A program made the position numbers and the translations under genes. A DNA stretch of 34,148 nt, taken from the NCBI GenBank assembly GCA_050288705.1, contig JBNKEI010000154.1:1-34148 (forward strand), given 5' to 3'. Below the pieces are notes generated by a model. It was not told the origin of the DNA. It made no database searches and saw only the letters and a program-made list of their open reading frames with translations. The DNA is from JBNKEI01 sp050288705. GTDB taxonomy: Bacteria > Myxococcota > Myxococcia > Myxococcales > UBA5297. Positions 1 through 8,611 of this stretch are shown here, piece by piece; position 1 is the stretch's first letter, and each line of letters opens with the position of its first letter.

Positions 1-422
1 TCAAGAATCCTTCAAGGATTCCAAAATTGGTTTTGCTTCGTAAAAGCTTCTTAACCGCCCAATCGAATTTGACTAGCTTATGACTCACTGCCAGTGACCC
101 CTTTCCAGCCTCAATATACTCCAAGCTTGCCCTAGTGGCGAGGATAGGCTTTTTCCAGTCGGCATGTCACCCGAAAAATACCCGTCGCGTAAGGGGGCAG
201 AGAGCATGATTGTCCTGGTAACAAGGATTACGCGTGAACCCAATATTCTCCTAGAAGAGTTAGTAATAAATAAATATGAAGGAAGATTATTATCAGAACG
301 AATTGCTGAACGTATTTGTGCTGGATTGGCGGAACGTATCGGGTTCGTCTTGTCCTCTCAGCTCCAGTAATGCTAACTTAGGTAGGGCTAGTAATTATTG
401 TGCCTAATTTGGAGATTATAGC
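1..422. other. Window start, no confident gene
   Basis: No gene can be supported here. A 54-68 codon frame exists (ATG at 164 or 206, ending at 370). The inner ATG has a purine-rich stretch (GGGGGCAGAG) about 3 bases upstream, but the peptide resembles no family I know. At 4-20 there is a perfect odd-length palindrome, GAATCCTTCAAGGATTC (8-base arms, one central base). It could be an operator or the stem of an upstream terminator. No tRNA or repeat array is visible. Confidence 0.5.
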
Positions 423-2180
423 ATGATACGTTCCATGGCGATGTTTTGTGTCGTGTTGTTGCTGGGCATAGGATGTTCTGATTCAGATAATGATACGCCG
501 GATAATTCCGAACAAAATCAAAATAATAACGACCCTAGCCAAAATACCGGTCGTGATCCCGACGAAGCGCTTGCCTGTCTTGCGGCACTGCCTGTCAATA
601 CCATCGAAGAGTCAGAAATAGAAGGTGATACTCACTGGACCAGTGGAATTTATATTTTGAAAGATTCTCTAACAGTAACTGGTGGAGTTCTAAAAGTTGA
701 CCCTTGTTCGAAAATAGTTATTTCGAATAACGGAATACTTTCCATTCGAGACAACGGGGCATTAAGTCTTTCCGGCACTGAAGATGGTCCAATTCTTATT
801 ACTTCGTCAAAGTCATCGCCACAGGCTGGCGATTGGAACCAAATAGAATTTTATCCCAGTGGCGATTCGGGAAACAACAAACTTGATCACGTAGTAATTG
901 AATACGGCGGTGGTGGTAGCTATGGGGCTATTTGGCTCGAAGAGGGTGCACAGGCGGCAATTTCCAACTCTGTAATACGCAAATCAAAAGACTACGGCAT
1001 TGTAATGGAGGATGGAGCCCATTTAAAATCCTTCGCCAAAAACTCGTTGATTAATAATGAGCTCGGCCCCATCAAGCTCTATGCCAATAGCGTTGATGAC
1101 CTAGGTGAAGGAACGTACAAACCTAATGCGGCAGACGGTATTCAGGTTGTGAATGGGTATGTCACCCATGACGCAATTTGGCGCAATCTAGGTACGCCAT
1201 ATATTGCCGAAAGTGGTTTTGTTGCGAGTGTTGAAAGCGGGTCGGCACATGTGACTCTACAAGCCGGTATCATTTTAAAGCTAGGTGATAACGCAACAAT
1301 CGCTATCCAAAGAAATGGTGGATTAACAATTGCGGGGACAGAAGCCGAACCGGTTAAGATTACATCTGCCAAAAGCTCACCTCAGGCTGGAGACTGGAAA
1401 TATATAGAGTTCTATAAAGATTCTTCGCGTGGTTTTAATAAGATCGATCACGGGATTATAGAGTTTGGTGGACACGGCGACTATGGTTCTATCTGGGTTC
1501 AATCAGAAGCCGATCTGCATATAAAGAATACAACTATTCAGAATTCCGCTGATTTTGGTTTAGAGCTTGAGAATGGAGCTAAACTTCTTGAATTTACGGG
1601 AAATAAGCTAATCAATAATGCTAGGGGACCAATTATACTTGGTGCAAATGCAGTTGATAGTCTTGGGGTAGGAACCTATCAAGGTAATATGGTTGAAGGC
1701 ATTCAGATTAGAGAGGAGGCAGTTACCCACGATTCGACCTGGCTTAATCTAGATGCTCCTTATGTTGCAGAAAAAGGGTTTAGCGCAGAGGTGGAAAGCG
1801 GATCAGCGGTTGTTTCCCTAAATCCAGGAACTACACTTAAACTTGGTGCTGGAGCCGAAGTTAGCATTAATAAACATGGTGGATTAACACTAAATGGTAC
1901 TGCCGAAAATCATGTCAAAATTACTTCTGCCAAGTCAGCACCTCTTGCTGGAGATTGGAATCAGATCAATATTTATTCTGGGTCCAATGGTGCAAAAAAT
2001 GTCTTTGACTACACTGATATATCCTATGGTGGCGGCGGTGATTATGGGCAGTTATGGGTGGACAGCCATGCTTCTATTGTTCTAAATAACACTACCTTTA
2101 GCAATGGCAAAGAATGCGATGTAGACAAAGAAGACGAAGCTAACGTAGCCGGTGGAAGTTTATTTACAATCTGCAATTAA
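423..2180 (+). CDS. Repeat-built surface lipoprotein, beta-helix type
   Basis: The 585-residue protein has a short hydrophobic signal and a lipobox-like LGIGC ending at Cys18, so it is probably lipid-anchored. Ser at +2 would favour outer-membrane sorting by the E. coli rule. A low-complexity Asp/Asn/Gln linker (about 19-50) follows. The rest is three copies of a module rich in short beta-strand and Gly-Asn turns. The shared AGDW motif gives Asp-Trp at 137-138, 324-325 and 511-512, exactly 187 residues apart; a TH..W motif at the module starts recurs at 248 and 435. The pattern suggests a right-handed parallel beta-helix. Cysteines cluster near both ends (52, the first module, and the C-terminal KEC and TIC), possibly as disulphide caps. 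GGAG lies 8 bases before the ATG. The function is unknown; adhesion or cell-surface display is a guess. Confidence 0.85.
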   Translation: MIRSMAMFCVVLLLGIGCSDSDNDTPDNSEQNQNNNDPSQNTGRDPDEALACLAALPVNTIEESEIEGDTHWTSGIYILKDSLTVTGGVLKVDPCSKIVISNNGILSIRDNGALSLSGTEDGPILITSSKSSPQAGDWNQIEFYPSGDSGNNKLDHVVIEYGGGGSYGAIWLEEGAQAAISNSVIRKSKDYGIVMEDGAHLKSFAKNSLINNELGPIKLYANSVDDLGEGTYKPNAADGIQVVNGYVTHDAIWRNLGTPYIAESGFVASVESGSAHVTLQAGIILKLGDNATIAIQRNGGLTIAGTEAEPVKITSAKSSPQAGDWKYIEFYKDSSRGFNKIDHGIIEFGGHGDYGSIWVQSEADLHIKNTTIQNSADFGLELENGAKLLEFTGNKLINNARGPIILGANAVDSLGVGTYQGNMVEGIQIREEAVTHDSTWLNLDAPYVAEKGFSAEVESGSAVVSLNPGTTLKLGAGAEVSINKHGGLTLNGTAENHVKITSAKSAPLAGDWNQINIYSGSNGAKNVFDYTDISYGGGGDYGQLWVDSHASIVLNNTTFSNGKECDVDKEDEANVAGGSLFTICN

Positions 2181-2202
2181 TAGTCGAATCTGGTCTCTAT
2201 CC

Positions 2203-2235
2203 GGTCTCCCAATTTTTAAATTAAGTTGGGAGACC
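2203..2235. terminator. Hairpin between convergent genes
   Basis: GGTCTCCCAA at 2203-2212 and TTGGGAGACC at 2226-2235 form a perfect 10-bp stem with a 13-base AT-rich loop. It sits between the ends of the lipoprotein gene (plus) and the antiporter gene (minus), so it could serve both as a bidirectional transcription barrier. No strong T-run follows on either side, so intrinsic termination is plausible but not certain. Confidence 0.6.
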
Positions 2236-2257
2236 AAGGTTTACGGTAGCCTTTTGC

Positions 2258-4336
2258 CTAGCCGGTGTCCACGCTACATTCCTCTGTGCGCGTGGTTTGA
2301 GTAAGCAAAAGTTTTGCCGATTCAATAGCTTCTTGGGTGCCAGCCAACGCCAGAATATCGCCATCTTGAATGATTTCTTTAGCACTGGGCAAAGCCACGC
2401 TTCCTTCTTTGCGGTTAATTGCCAAAATAGTAGCGCCAGTCAAACCGCGAATATTTAGTTGTGCCAGGCTTTTTCCTACCGCCATGCTCAGTGGAAGAAC
2501 TTCTACCGGAATGGGCTCTCCTAGTCCCGGAAGCAGACAGCGAACTTGATCCAGCGATGGGTTTCTTGATGCAGTTTTTGCTTTCGACTGACTGGCGAGC
2601 GCCTGAACAATAACTTCTGCACCGGCTTTGACGTGCCCCTGAAGATTGGAAGTGGTTTTCCAAAATGCCACCGCAAGCAGAATTACTAAAACAATTAATA
2701 ACACCCCCCCTTGTGCTCCGGGCAGAAATGGCTGAGTCAAGGTCATCAATGGAATAGCAACTATTAGCAGGGTCAATAATTGCAAAGCTACTACAAAGGC
2801 CTTTCGGGGCGCAGATGCCAGGTCCAGTTTTCCCTCGGCAGCAGTGGGCAGCGCAGCCTCTGCTAGTAGTATTCCCAATCGGCGTGTTACCCTAAAAATA
2901 CCCGCCGCAAATGGAGCAGTAAACGCCATTGCTAACACCAACGGAATAATACGCGAAAGCAAGTAGCTAAAATGTAGTTTTGTTTGTAGCCAGTTAGAAA
3001 CTCGTCCAAATTGTAGCGAAGAAACAATTACGATTGACGCTATAAACGCTGCATCAAGTAACAAAAGTAAGATGCATCGGCGAACACTTCCATGAGTTGG
3101 AAACTGGGCAATTTTCAATCGTTCTAACCAGCTTCCATATAATGCCGCAAAGGTTTGCACTGGTCGGGGAAGCTTTCGCTCCACGTAGCTGGCAAACGGT
3201 TCCGAAGCACGAATCAGCCAAGGGGTAGTCAAGGTAGTAATCGCAGAAACTGACACTGCTATCGGGTATAAAAATCCATTGGAAGAATTACTAGAAAGTC
3301 CTAATCCGGCAATGATAAACGAAAACTCACCAATTTGCGCCAAGCTCATTCCTGCCTGCACGGAAGCACGAACGCTTTTCCCCGATAAGAAGGAGCCGAC
3401 TGAAACTCCCAAAGTCTTGCCTACAATTACTGCCAGAGTGAAGATTATCACAATTGCCCAATTATCGATTAAAACTTGGGGATTAAGCATCATTCCCACC
3501 GAGACGAAAAAAATAGCTGCAAACATATCTCGGACAGGGGTTATCAATTGCTCAATATGCTCGGCTTCCCCAGATTCAGCCACCAAAGAACCGGCCACAA
3601 AAGCACCCAGAGCAACTGAATATCCAAATTCTTGTGCTAGTAAGGCAATAGAAAAGCAAATTCCAATACTCGCAACTAAGCTTGTTTCCGCTCGATTTAA
3701 ATGCTGGATGGCGCGTATTGCTCTAGGAACTACCAACAGTCCAATGGCAATTAAACCAATTAAAAAAGCGGCTAATCGCGCAGTAGTTAAAGCAATTTTT
3801 CCTGCCGATAGCCCGGAGCCCGCGGAAATCGCAGTAAGTACTGCCATTAGCAGAATAGCAATCAAATCTTCTACGATGAGCACGCCTACTACTTGTTGTC
3901 GCAAAGAAGGTTTTACTTTTTGCTCATCAAAAACCTTGGCTACAATAGTTGTACTAGAAATTGATAAAACCGCGCCGGCGAATATGCTTTCCTGGTCGTT
4001 CCATCCCAAGGCTCGACTAATTACAAAGCCAAGCCACAACATAATACTGCACTCAAATATGGCAGTAATAACGGCATTAGGACCGACCCGTAGTAGTTTG
4101 CGAAGGCTAAATTCTAGACCAAGCGAAAACATCAGCAGAATTACCCCAAATTCTGCCAAAGTCTTTACTGTGCCTACGTCGGCAACCATGGGGAAATGTA
4201 GAAAAGGCCCCACTAGTAGCCCTGCCAATATGTAACCCAGTACCACGGGCTGACGGAGTTTTTGCGATACTACCGTTACTATCGCTGCTACGCCTAATAC
4301 CACCGCCAGGGCAGCAAGAAATTCGTGTGCGTTCAT
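2258..4336 (-). CDS. CPA2 cation:proton antiporter with TrkA_C domain
   Basis: The 692-residue inner-membrane protein is of the KefB/Na+-H+ antiporter (CPA2) family, which exchanges K+ or Na+ for protons. The core spans about 1-385: GYILAGLLVGP near 34-44, LGLEFS at 72-77, an acidic pair E156-D157 in the helix that usually carries the ion-binding Asp, then the family region with GAFVAGSLVAES and FFVSVGMMLNP. Unusually, about four more hydrophobic segments (about 420-580) separate the core from a C-terminal TrkA_C/RCK_C-like regulatory domain (about 605-685). The Rossmann RCK_N domain of KefB/KefC is absent. No strong ribosome-binding site precedes the ATG. It follows the HTH-repeat gene on the same strand after about 140 bases. 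The ion cannot be decided from sequence. Confidence 0.9.
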   Translation of the reverse strand: MNAHEFLAALAVVLGVAAIVTVVSQKLRQPVVLGYILAGLLVGPFLHFPMVADVGTVKTLAEFGVILLMFSLGLEFSLRKLLRVGPNAVITAIFECSIMLWLGFVISRALGWNDQESIFAGAVLSISSTTIVAKVFDEQKVKPSLRQQVVGVLIVEDLIAILLMAVLTAISAGSGLSAGKIALTTARLAAFLIGLIAIGLLVVPRAIRAIQHLNRAETSLVASIGICFSIALLAQEFGYSVALGAFVAGSLVAESGEAEHIEQLITPVRDMFAAIFFVSVGMMLNPQVLIDNWAIVIIFTLAVIVGKTLGVSVGSFLSGKSVRASVQAGMSLAQIGEFSFIIAGLGLSSNSSNGFLYPIAVSVSAITTLTTPWLIRASEPFASYVERKLPRPVQTFAALYGSWLERLKIAQFPTHGSVRRCILLLLLDAAFIASIVIVSSLQFGRVSNWLQTKLHFSYLLSRIIPLVLAMAFTAPFAAGIFRVTRRLGILLAEAALPTAAEGKLDLASAPRKAFVVALQLLTLLIVAIPLMTLTQPFLPGAQGGVLLIVLVILLAVAFWKTTSNLQGHVKAGAEVIVQALASQSKAKTASRNPSLDQVRCLLPGLGEPIPVEVLPLSMAVGKSLAQLNIRGLTGATILAINRKEGSVALPSAKEIIQDGDILALAGTQEAIESAKLLLTQTTRTEECSVDTG

Positions 4337-4477
4337 ATTTGCTTAAAAACCCCTTGACGTTGAACTCCACGATAGTATCAGGCGAGGGAGGTAGCTGTCG
4401 CCTTGTTTTGCGTAGGGGAATTTCTCTCGTGTTTGGTTGTTGCGCTGGCCATGCTGTGCAGCTTTTTCGGAGTATAG

Positions 4478-5257
4478 CTAGACTATATCCTCGGTTTCCT
4501 GAAACTGTTGTCTTAATTTAGATATTGTTGTTTGAGAGACTCCAAATTGTAGTGCGATTTGCGTGTTGTTTCTAGTTGGATTATCAGTAAAAATACGCAA
4601 TATTGCTTGACGTTGCTCGTCAGTTAGGCGGTTTGCTCTGTCTCTAGGAGCGATATTTCCGGTTTCGTTAAACTGTTGTCTTAATCTATATATGGTTGAC
4701 TGATCAACCTGAAATTGTTGTGCGATATCCGCATAGGTTCTGGTGGGGTCGTTGATAAAAACATCCAATATTTCTTGACGTTTCCCGTGGGTCAGGCGAT
4801 TTTTTTTGTCCCTAAAATCTATATTTCCGATTTCCTTAAACTGTTGTCTCAATTTACATATTGTTGCTTGAGAAACTCCAAATTGTTGTGCAATTTTGAT
4901 ATTTTGTTTGGTTGGATAGTCGATAAAAACATCTAATATTTTTTTACGTTGCTGGGCAGTCGGGTGATTCGATTTGTCTCCCAGTTCTGTATTTGGCTGT
5001 TCTAATCTCTCGCCAACGGATGTGGTAGTTGCCCGGGTGGAGACGGCTCTGATAGGTTCATCAGAGGATAGAAGCCTTCCAAATAGGCGTGACTGGCTTG
5101 CTTGGTCGCCTTGGGAAAAGGTATCCACCGGCGACGGTGGCGTTGGTTTATCAGGAGAGGATTGCTGGCGCGGTGTTTCGGAGGTACTGGCTCGATTCTG
5201 ACGGCAGGTGCCGCTTGGTGAATTTGGTGAAGTTGAAGTGTTTCGAATTGAGGTCAT
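4478..5257 (-). CDS. Triple helix-turn-helix repeat protein
   Basis: This 259-residue protein has a Ser/Thr/Pro/Gln-rich, probably disordered N-terminus (1-98) followed by three tandem 56-residue modules: 99-154, 155-210 and 211-259, the last lacking its tail. Each module reads T..QR..IL.VF...PT....IA.QFGV.Q.TI.(K/R)LRQQF.E.GNI...D, a homeodomain-like HTH. The trailing ETGNIAPRD-type tail recalls the N-terminal HTH of IS630-like transposases, but no DDE catalytic domain is present. The modules lie at 4963-4796, 4795-4628 and 4627-4481. It looks like a modular DNA-binding protein made by tandem duplication of a transposase-type HTH. Function and target are unknown. The disordered Ser/Thr-rich leader also allows a secreted or host-directed role. 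No clear Shine-Dalgarno precedes the ATG. Confidence 0.75.
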   Translation of the reverse strand: MTSIRNTSTSPNSPSGTCRQNRASTSETPRQQSSPDKPTPPSPVDTFSQGDQASQSRLFGRLLSSDEPIRAVSTRATTTSVGERLEQPNTELGDKSNHPTAQQRKKILDVFIDYPTKQNIKIAQQFGVSQATICKLRQQFKEIGNIDFRDKKNRLTHGKRQEILDVFINDPTRTYADIAQQFQVDQSTIYRLRQQFNETGNIAPRDRANRLTDEQRQAILRIFTDNPTRNNTQIALQFGVSQTTISKLRQQFQETEDIV

Positions 5258-5348
5258 AGGTTTCTTCGTGAATTGGTACCGACGATGCTATGCCAGGTCG
5301 GGAATGGATTGGCGTCGAGATGAATGCGACAGCGACCTAGTAAGGGCT

Positions 5349-7763
5349 TTATACGTTCAGCGCCACGATAGTGATTGCTTCTCCTCCTTCATGATTGGCC
5401 CCCGATCGGAAGGACCGGACGTAAGGAGAGTCTTGCAGATAATCTCGAATAGAGTTTTTTAGTGCTCCTGTGCCTAATCCGTGCACTACTTCCACGATGG
5501 CAGTACCTTCTGAGTAACAACGATCGAAAAAAGTCTCTACCGCTATGCGTGCGTCCTCGGCTCTCATTCCTCGAACATCGATTTTTTGGGAATTATGCTT
5601 AATAGCCTTGGGAGCAGCATTTTCGGCGGCAGCCATTTTTTCTTCCTGTTTTTTAGCAAACGGCAGGGGCTTTGGTCTGCCTCTCAGGGGAATCAGGTCC
5701 TTCAATTTTTGCCTTAGCTTCATTGCTCCGGCCACGACCAGTGCCTCTTTGCCAGAAACTTCCAGTACTTGCGCTTCCCCCAAAAAAGGTATTTTCACCC
5801 GCATTCCTTGGTGAATAGAAGTGCCTTCGGGAAGGCATTCATCTTCGCTAACGGTAGATTGGGTTTTCTCTTTGGCTAACTTTTTCTCTTCTTCCTTGCT
5901 CATACCTGCTAAGCGAGATTGCGCTTTCACCGCTACTCGCAATGATGGTTGGGCTTGCAGCGAAGCCAAAATTGAGCTCACTTCTTTTTTCTTTTCTTCG
6001 ATTTCGGTGAAAAGCTCTTGGCGTACCGCGGCCTCTATTTCTTTTTCGCGACGTTGTAATGCTAACTGCTGCTCTTTAAGTTGTTCCTTGGCCGATTGCA
6101 TTTGCAGTTTTTCTTCTTCGAGAGCAATTTTTATTAATTCAACTTCCTGCTGCTTGGTTTCCAAGGCTTTCAATGCTAAGCCCAAGGGTCCAGTGGTTTT
6201 CTGTAGATTTTCTTCTGCTTGGGCGCAAACTTTAGGGTTCAATCCCACCCGGCGCGCGATTTCAATAGCCGAAGAAGAACCCGGCATGCCCAAGTGCAGT
6301 TTGTAGGTGGGCGCCATTTTTTGAGAATCAAAACCAACGCGGATATTTACATAAACCCGGTTAATCAGGGCCATTGATTTTAGTTCTTCCAAATGGGTAG
6401 TAACAATTACGTGCGCTCCTTTGGTGGCCAGATCATCTAATACAGCTAAAGCAATAGCCGAGCCTTCCCGCGGATCAGTGCCTCCCGCTATTTCATCAAT
6501 TAATACTAGTGAATTGGAGCCGGCTTGTTTTCCCATATCGCGTAAGGCAGTTAAATGCGCACTAAAAGTGGAAAGGTCCTGGTAAAGGTCTTGCGCATCG
6601 CCAATTGCTGATTCGATTCCTTCAAAAAGGGGTAAGGAAGAACCTCTTTCTGCCGGTATGGGCAACCCAGCACGCAACATAAGCGCGCACAGGCCTACCC
6701 CAGAAAGAGTAATGGTTTTTCCTCCAGCATTAGGACCGGAAAGCACAAGAACTTGTTCTTGGGAAGCATAGCCAATGTCGTTGGCCACCACGTTTTTTTG
6801 CTGCAAAGCCAACAGGGGGTGACGCATTGCCAAAAGGCGAAAAGGAGCCCCCGGGGGCACAATTTCAGGAGGTTCTGCACAAAGCTCTAGTGCCAAAAGG
6901 GCAGCAGCTTGAAAAGCATCGAGCTCAGCGCAGCTTTCCAAAATGCACTGAATCTCCCAATTGTATTCTCCCAATTGCCGAGAAAGCTCTTGTAAAATGC
7001 GCCGTTCTTCTTCCTGAACCATAGATTGAGCAATAGCTAGCTCGTTACCAAGGGAAACTAATGATTGGGGCTCCACAAAAAGGGTTTGTCCGCTTTGTGA
7101 AGCATTGTGTACAATGCCTGGCACTTCCGAGCGAGAGCTGGCCAATACCGGCACTACGTATCGTTCGTTGCGAATGGTGTAATAGCTTTCGCGTAAAAAC
7201 CCGATAAACTGCTCGTCGTGAAGCATTTGATCTAGTTTATGTTTGACCGCGCGGTGTAGACTTCTGGTTTTATCTCGTAGTCGTGCCAATTCCGGGCTGG
7301 CATGGTCAGCTAATTCGCCATGGGCATCAAAAGCTTGTTCTACTCGGCAAGCAATTTCGGAAAGATCAGTAATTCTGTGGCTAATAGAGTACGCTCGGGG
7401 CATTCTTTGCTGGCGAGATTCCAAAAAATTACTTACCCGGGTTGCTGCATGCAATACGCTTGCGCAAGTAAGCAATTCGCAAGGTTCGAGAACTCCACCT
7501 TTTGCTGCCAGCCCAATTGGTTGACGAATGTCGCAAATGTCACCAACCGGAAGGGTAAGCTGTTCTTCCACTACTAATTGGCGAAACTCTTCCACCTGGG
7601 TAAGGTGTTCACGCACTTGCGTGGCTTGGTAAAAGAAAGGATGCTTTTTGCATTTTTCCCGCCCCAGGTCGGTTTCAGCATGGCTAGCAAAGGCTTGAAG
7701 TATTTTATTCCATTGAAGATCGGCAAGTGTTTTTGGATTAATAGAGGTATGAATGGAGTTCAT
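5349..7763 (-). CDS. mutS2: MutS2 ATPase/endonuclease
   Basis: At 804 residues this has normal MutS2 length. MutS2 lacks the mismatch-recognition domain of MutS; it acts against recombination and, in Bacillus, on collided ribosomes. Visible parts: the N-terminal clamp region (about 1-300), Walker A GPNAGGKT at 343-350, Walker B LVLIDEIAGGTDP, a conserved TTHLEELK segment, then a long charged coiled coil (about 520-620, Glu/Lys/Gln rich), and a C-terminal Smr nuclease domain (about 725-804) with DVRGMRAEDA and HGLGTG. The ATG at 7763 directly touches the TAA of ccsA (TAAATG), so translational coupling with ccsA is likely. There is no cytoplasmic link to cytochrome maturation; the pairing is probably transcriptional. 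Confidence 0.96.
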   Translation of the reverse strand: MNSIHTSINPKTLADLQWNKILQAFASHAETDLGREKCKKHPFFYQATQVREHLTQVEEFRQLVVEEQLTLPVGDICDIRQPIGLAAKGGVLEPCELLTCASVLHAATRVSNFLESRQQRMPRAYSISHRITDLSEIACRVEQAFDAHGELADHASPELARLRDKTRSLHRAVKHKLDQMLHDEQFIGFLRESYYTIRNERYVVPVLASSRSEVPGIVHNASQSGQTLFVEPQSLVSLGNELAIAQSMVQEEERRILQELSRQLGEYNWEIQCILESCAELDAFQAAALLALELCAEPPEIVPPGAPFRLLAMRHPLLALQQKNVVANDIGYASQEQVLVLSGPNAGGKTITLSGVGLCALMLRAGLPIPAERGSSLPLFEGIESAIGDAQDLYQDLSTFSAHLTALRDMGKQAGSNSLVLIDEIAGGTDPREGSAIALAVLDDLATKGAHVIVTTHLEELKSMALINRVYVNIRVGFDSQKMAPTYKLHLGMPGSSSAIEIARRVGLNPKVCAQAEENLQKTTGPLGLALKALETKQQEVELIKIALEEEKLQMQSAKEQLKEQQLALQRREKEIEAAVRQELFTEIEEKKKEVSSILASLQAQPSLRVAVKAQSRLAGMSKEEEKKLAKEKTQSTVSEDECLPEGTSIHQGMRVKIPFLGEAQVLEVSGKEALVVAGAMKLRQKLKDLIPLRGRPKPLPFAKKQEEKMAAAENAAPKAIKHNSQKIDVRGMRAEDARIAVETFFDRCYSEGTAIVEVVHGLGTGALKNSIRDYLQDSPYVRSFRSGANHEGGEAITIVALNV

Positions 7764-8609
7764 TTATTGACCTGATTGGTTAGAATAAACGTGAACACTG
7801 TCTTCGGCAGAAGGTAAAACGTTCATTCCTAAATAGGTGAACATAATAATGGTGAATCCGCCGATAGCAAGCCAAGCGCTTCGTCTCCCGCGCCATTTTG
7901 GCATAAATGTTAGGTGCAAGTATGCGGCGTAAACCAACCAGCTAACTAGCGACCAATTTTCTTTTGGGTCCCAGACCCAGAAATCCCCCCAGGCGCTCTT
8001 GGCCCAAATAGACCCCACTAACAGGCCAAAAGTTAGGAGCACAAATCCAAAGCGGATAGTTTGCAATGATACCTTCTCTAAAGAAATCTCACCGTGAAAA
8101 AGGCTACCGGTATTTAATATTATATTAGGTTTAAATAATTGAACAAGAGAAACTACAGTAGCAAAAAAAAGTGCTCCGTATCCAAAAAAATATACAACTA
8201 CATGAGGCACGAACCATCCGCTTTGGAGAGCCGGGGGAAGTTGAATAAATTCGGCGTCGGATTTTATAAGGGCATAAATTAATGCTGATAAACACCCCAA
8301 AGCAATCAAAAATCCAAACATTCGTGTTGCCAGAATTTTCTCCATTAGTAGGTAAATAGTGGCCGAGCAGAAGGCTAAAAAAACCATGGTTTCAAAAAGC
8401 GATTGAAAAGGAGGTTTGCCAATTTGTATCCACCTGTTAATTATGAATAAGCTATTTGTTGCCCAGGCGAAAATCATAAAAGATGTTGCTAATATAGCAA
8501 ATATTTTTTTCCGAGATCGCCAAGTGATTGCGTACGTTAACGAAGCGAAACCATAGCCTATAAGGGCAAGAGCGTATGCAGGGTGTTGCTTGATAAACGG
8601 AATATCCAT
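7764..8609 (-). CDS. ccsA: Cytochrome c biogenesis protein CcsA (CcmF/CcsA family)
   Basis: This integral membrane haem-handling protein is part of the system II cytochrome c synthetase and works with ResB. The frame is open from 8696, but I place the start at 8609 (MDIPFIKQ), giving 281 residues. That ATG has AGAAGGA about 10 bases upstream and lies two bases past the resB stop, whereas the longer start would overlap resB. About eight hydrophobic segments are visible. The diagnostic tryptophan-rich haem-binding motif is present as WGDFWVWDPKENWSLVSW, with likely haem-ligand histidines in FVPHVVVYFFGYG and AAYLHLTF. Its stop codon abuts the mutS2 start. All features match the family. Confidence 0.95.
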   Translation of the reverse strand: MDIPFIKQHPAYALALIGYGFASLTYAITWRSRKKIFAILATSFMIFAWATNSLFIINRWIQIGKPPFQSLFETMVFLAFCSATIYLLMEKILATRMFGFLIALGCLSALIYALIKSDAEFIQLPPALQSGWFVPHVVVYFFGYGALFFATVVSLVQLFKPNIILNTGSLFHGEISLEKVSLQTIRFGFVLLTFGLLVGSIWAKSAWGDFWVWDPKENWSLVSWLVYAAYLHLTFMPKWRGRRSAWLAIGGFTIIMFTYLGMNVLPSAEDSVHVYSNQSGQ

Positions 8610-8611
8610 GA

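Noticed and set aside
3279..4235. 318-codon plus-strand open frame over the antiporter gene
   Set aside because: It is antisense to a clear CPA2 antiporter, has a composition typical of a shadow frame (Thr/Lys/Ala rich without domain motifs), and no ribosome-binding site.
4478..5257. Insertion sequence transposase
   Set aside because: HTH modules resemble transposase N-termini, but no DDE catalytic core, no terminal inverted repeats and an ordered 3-module design were seen.
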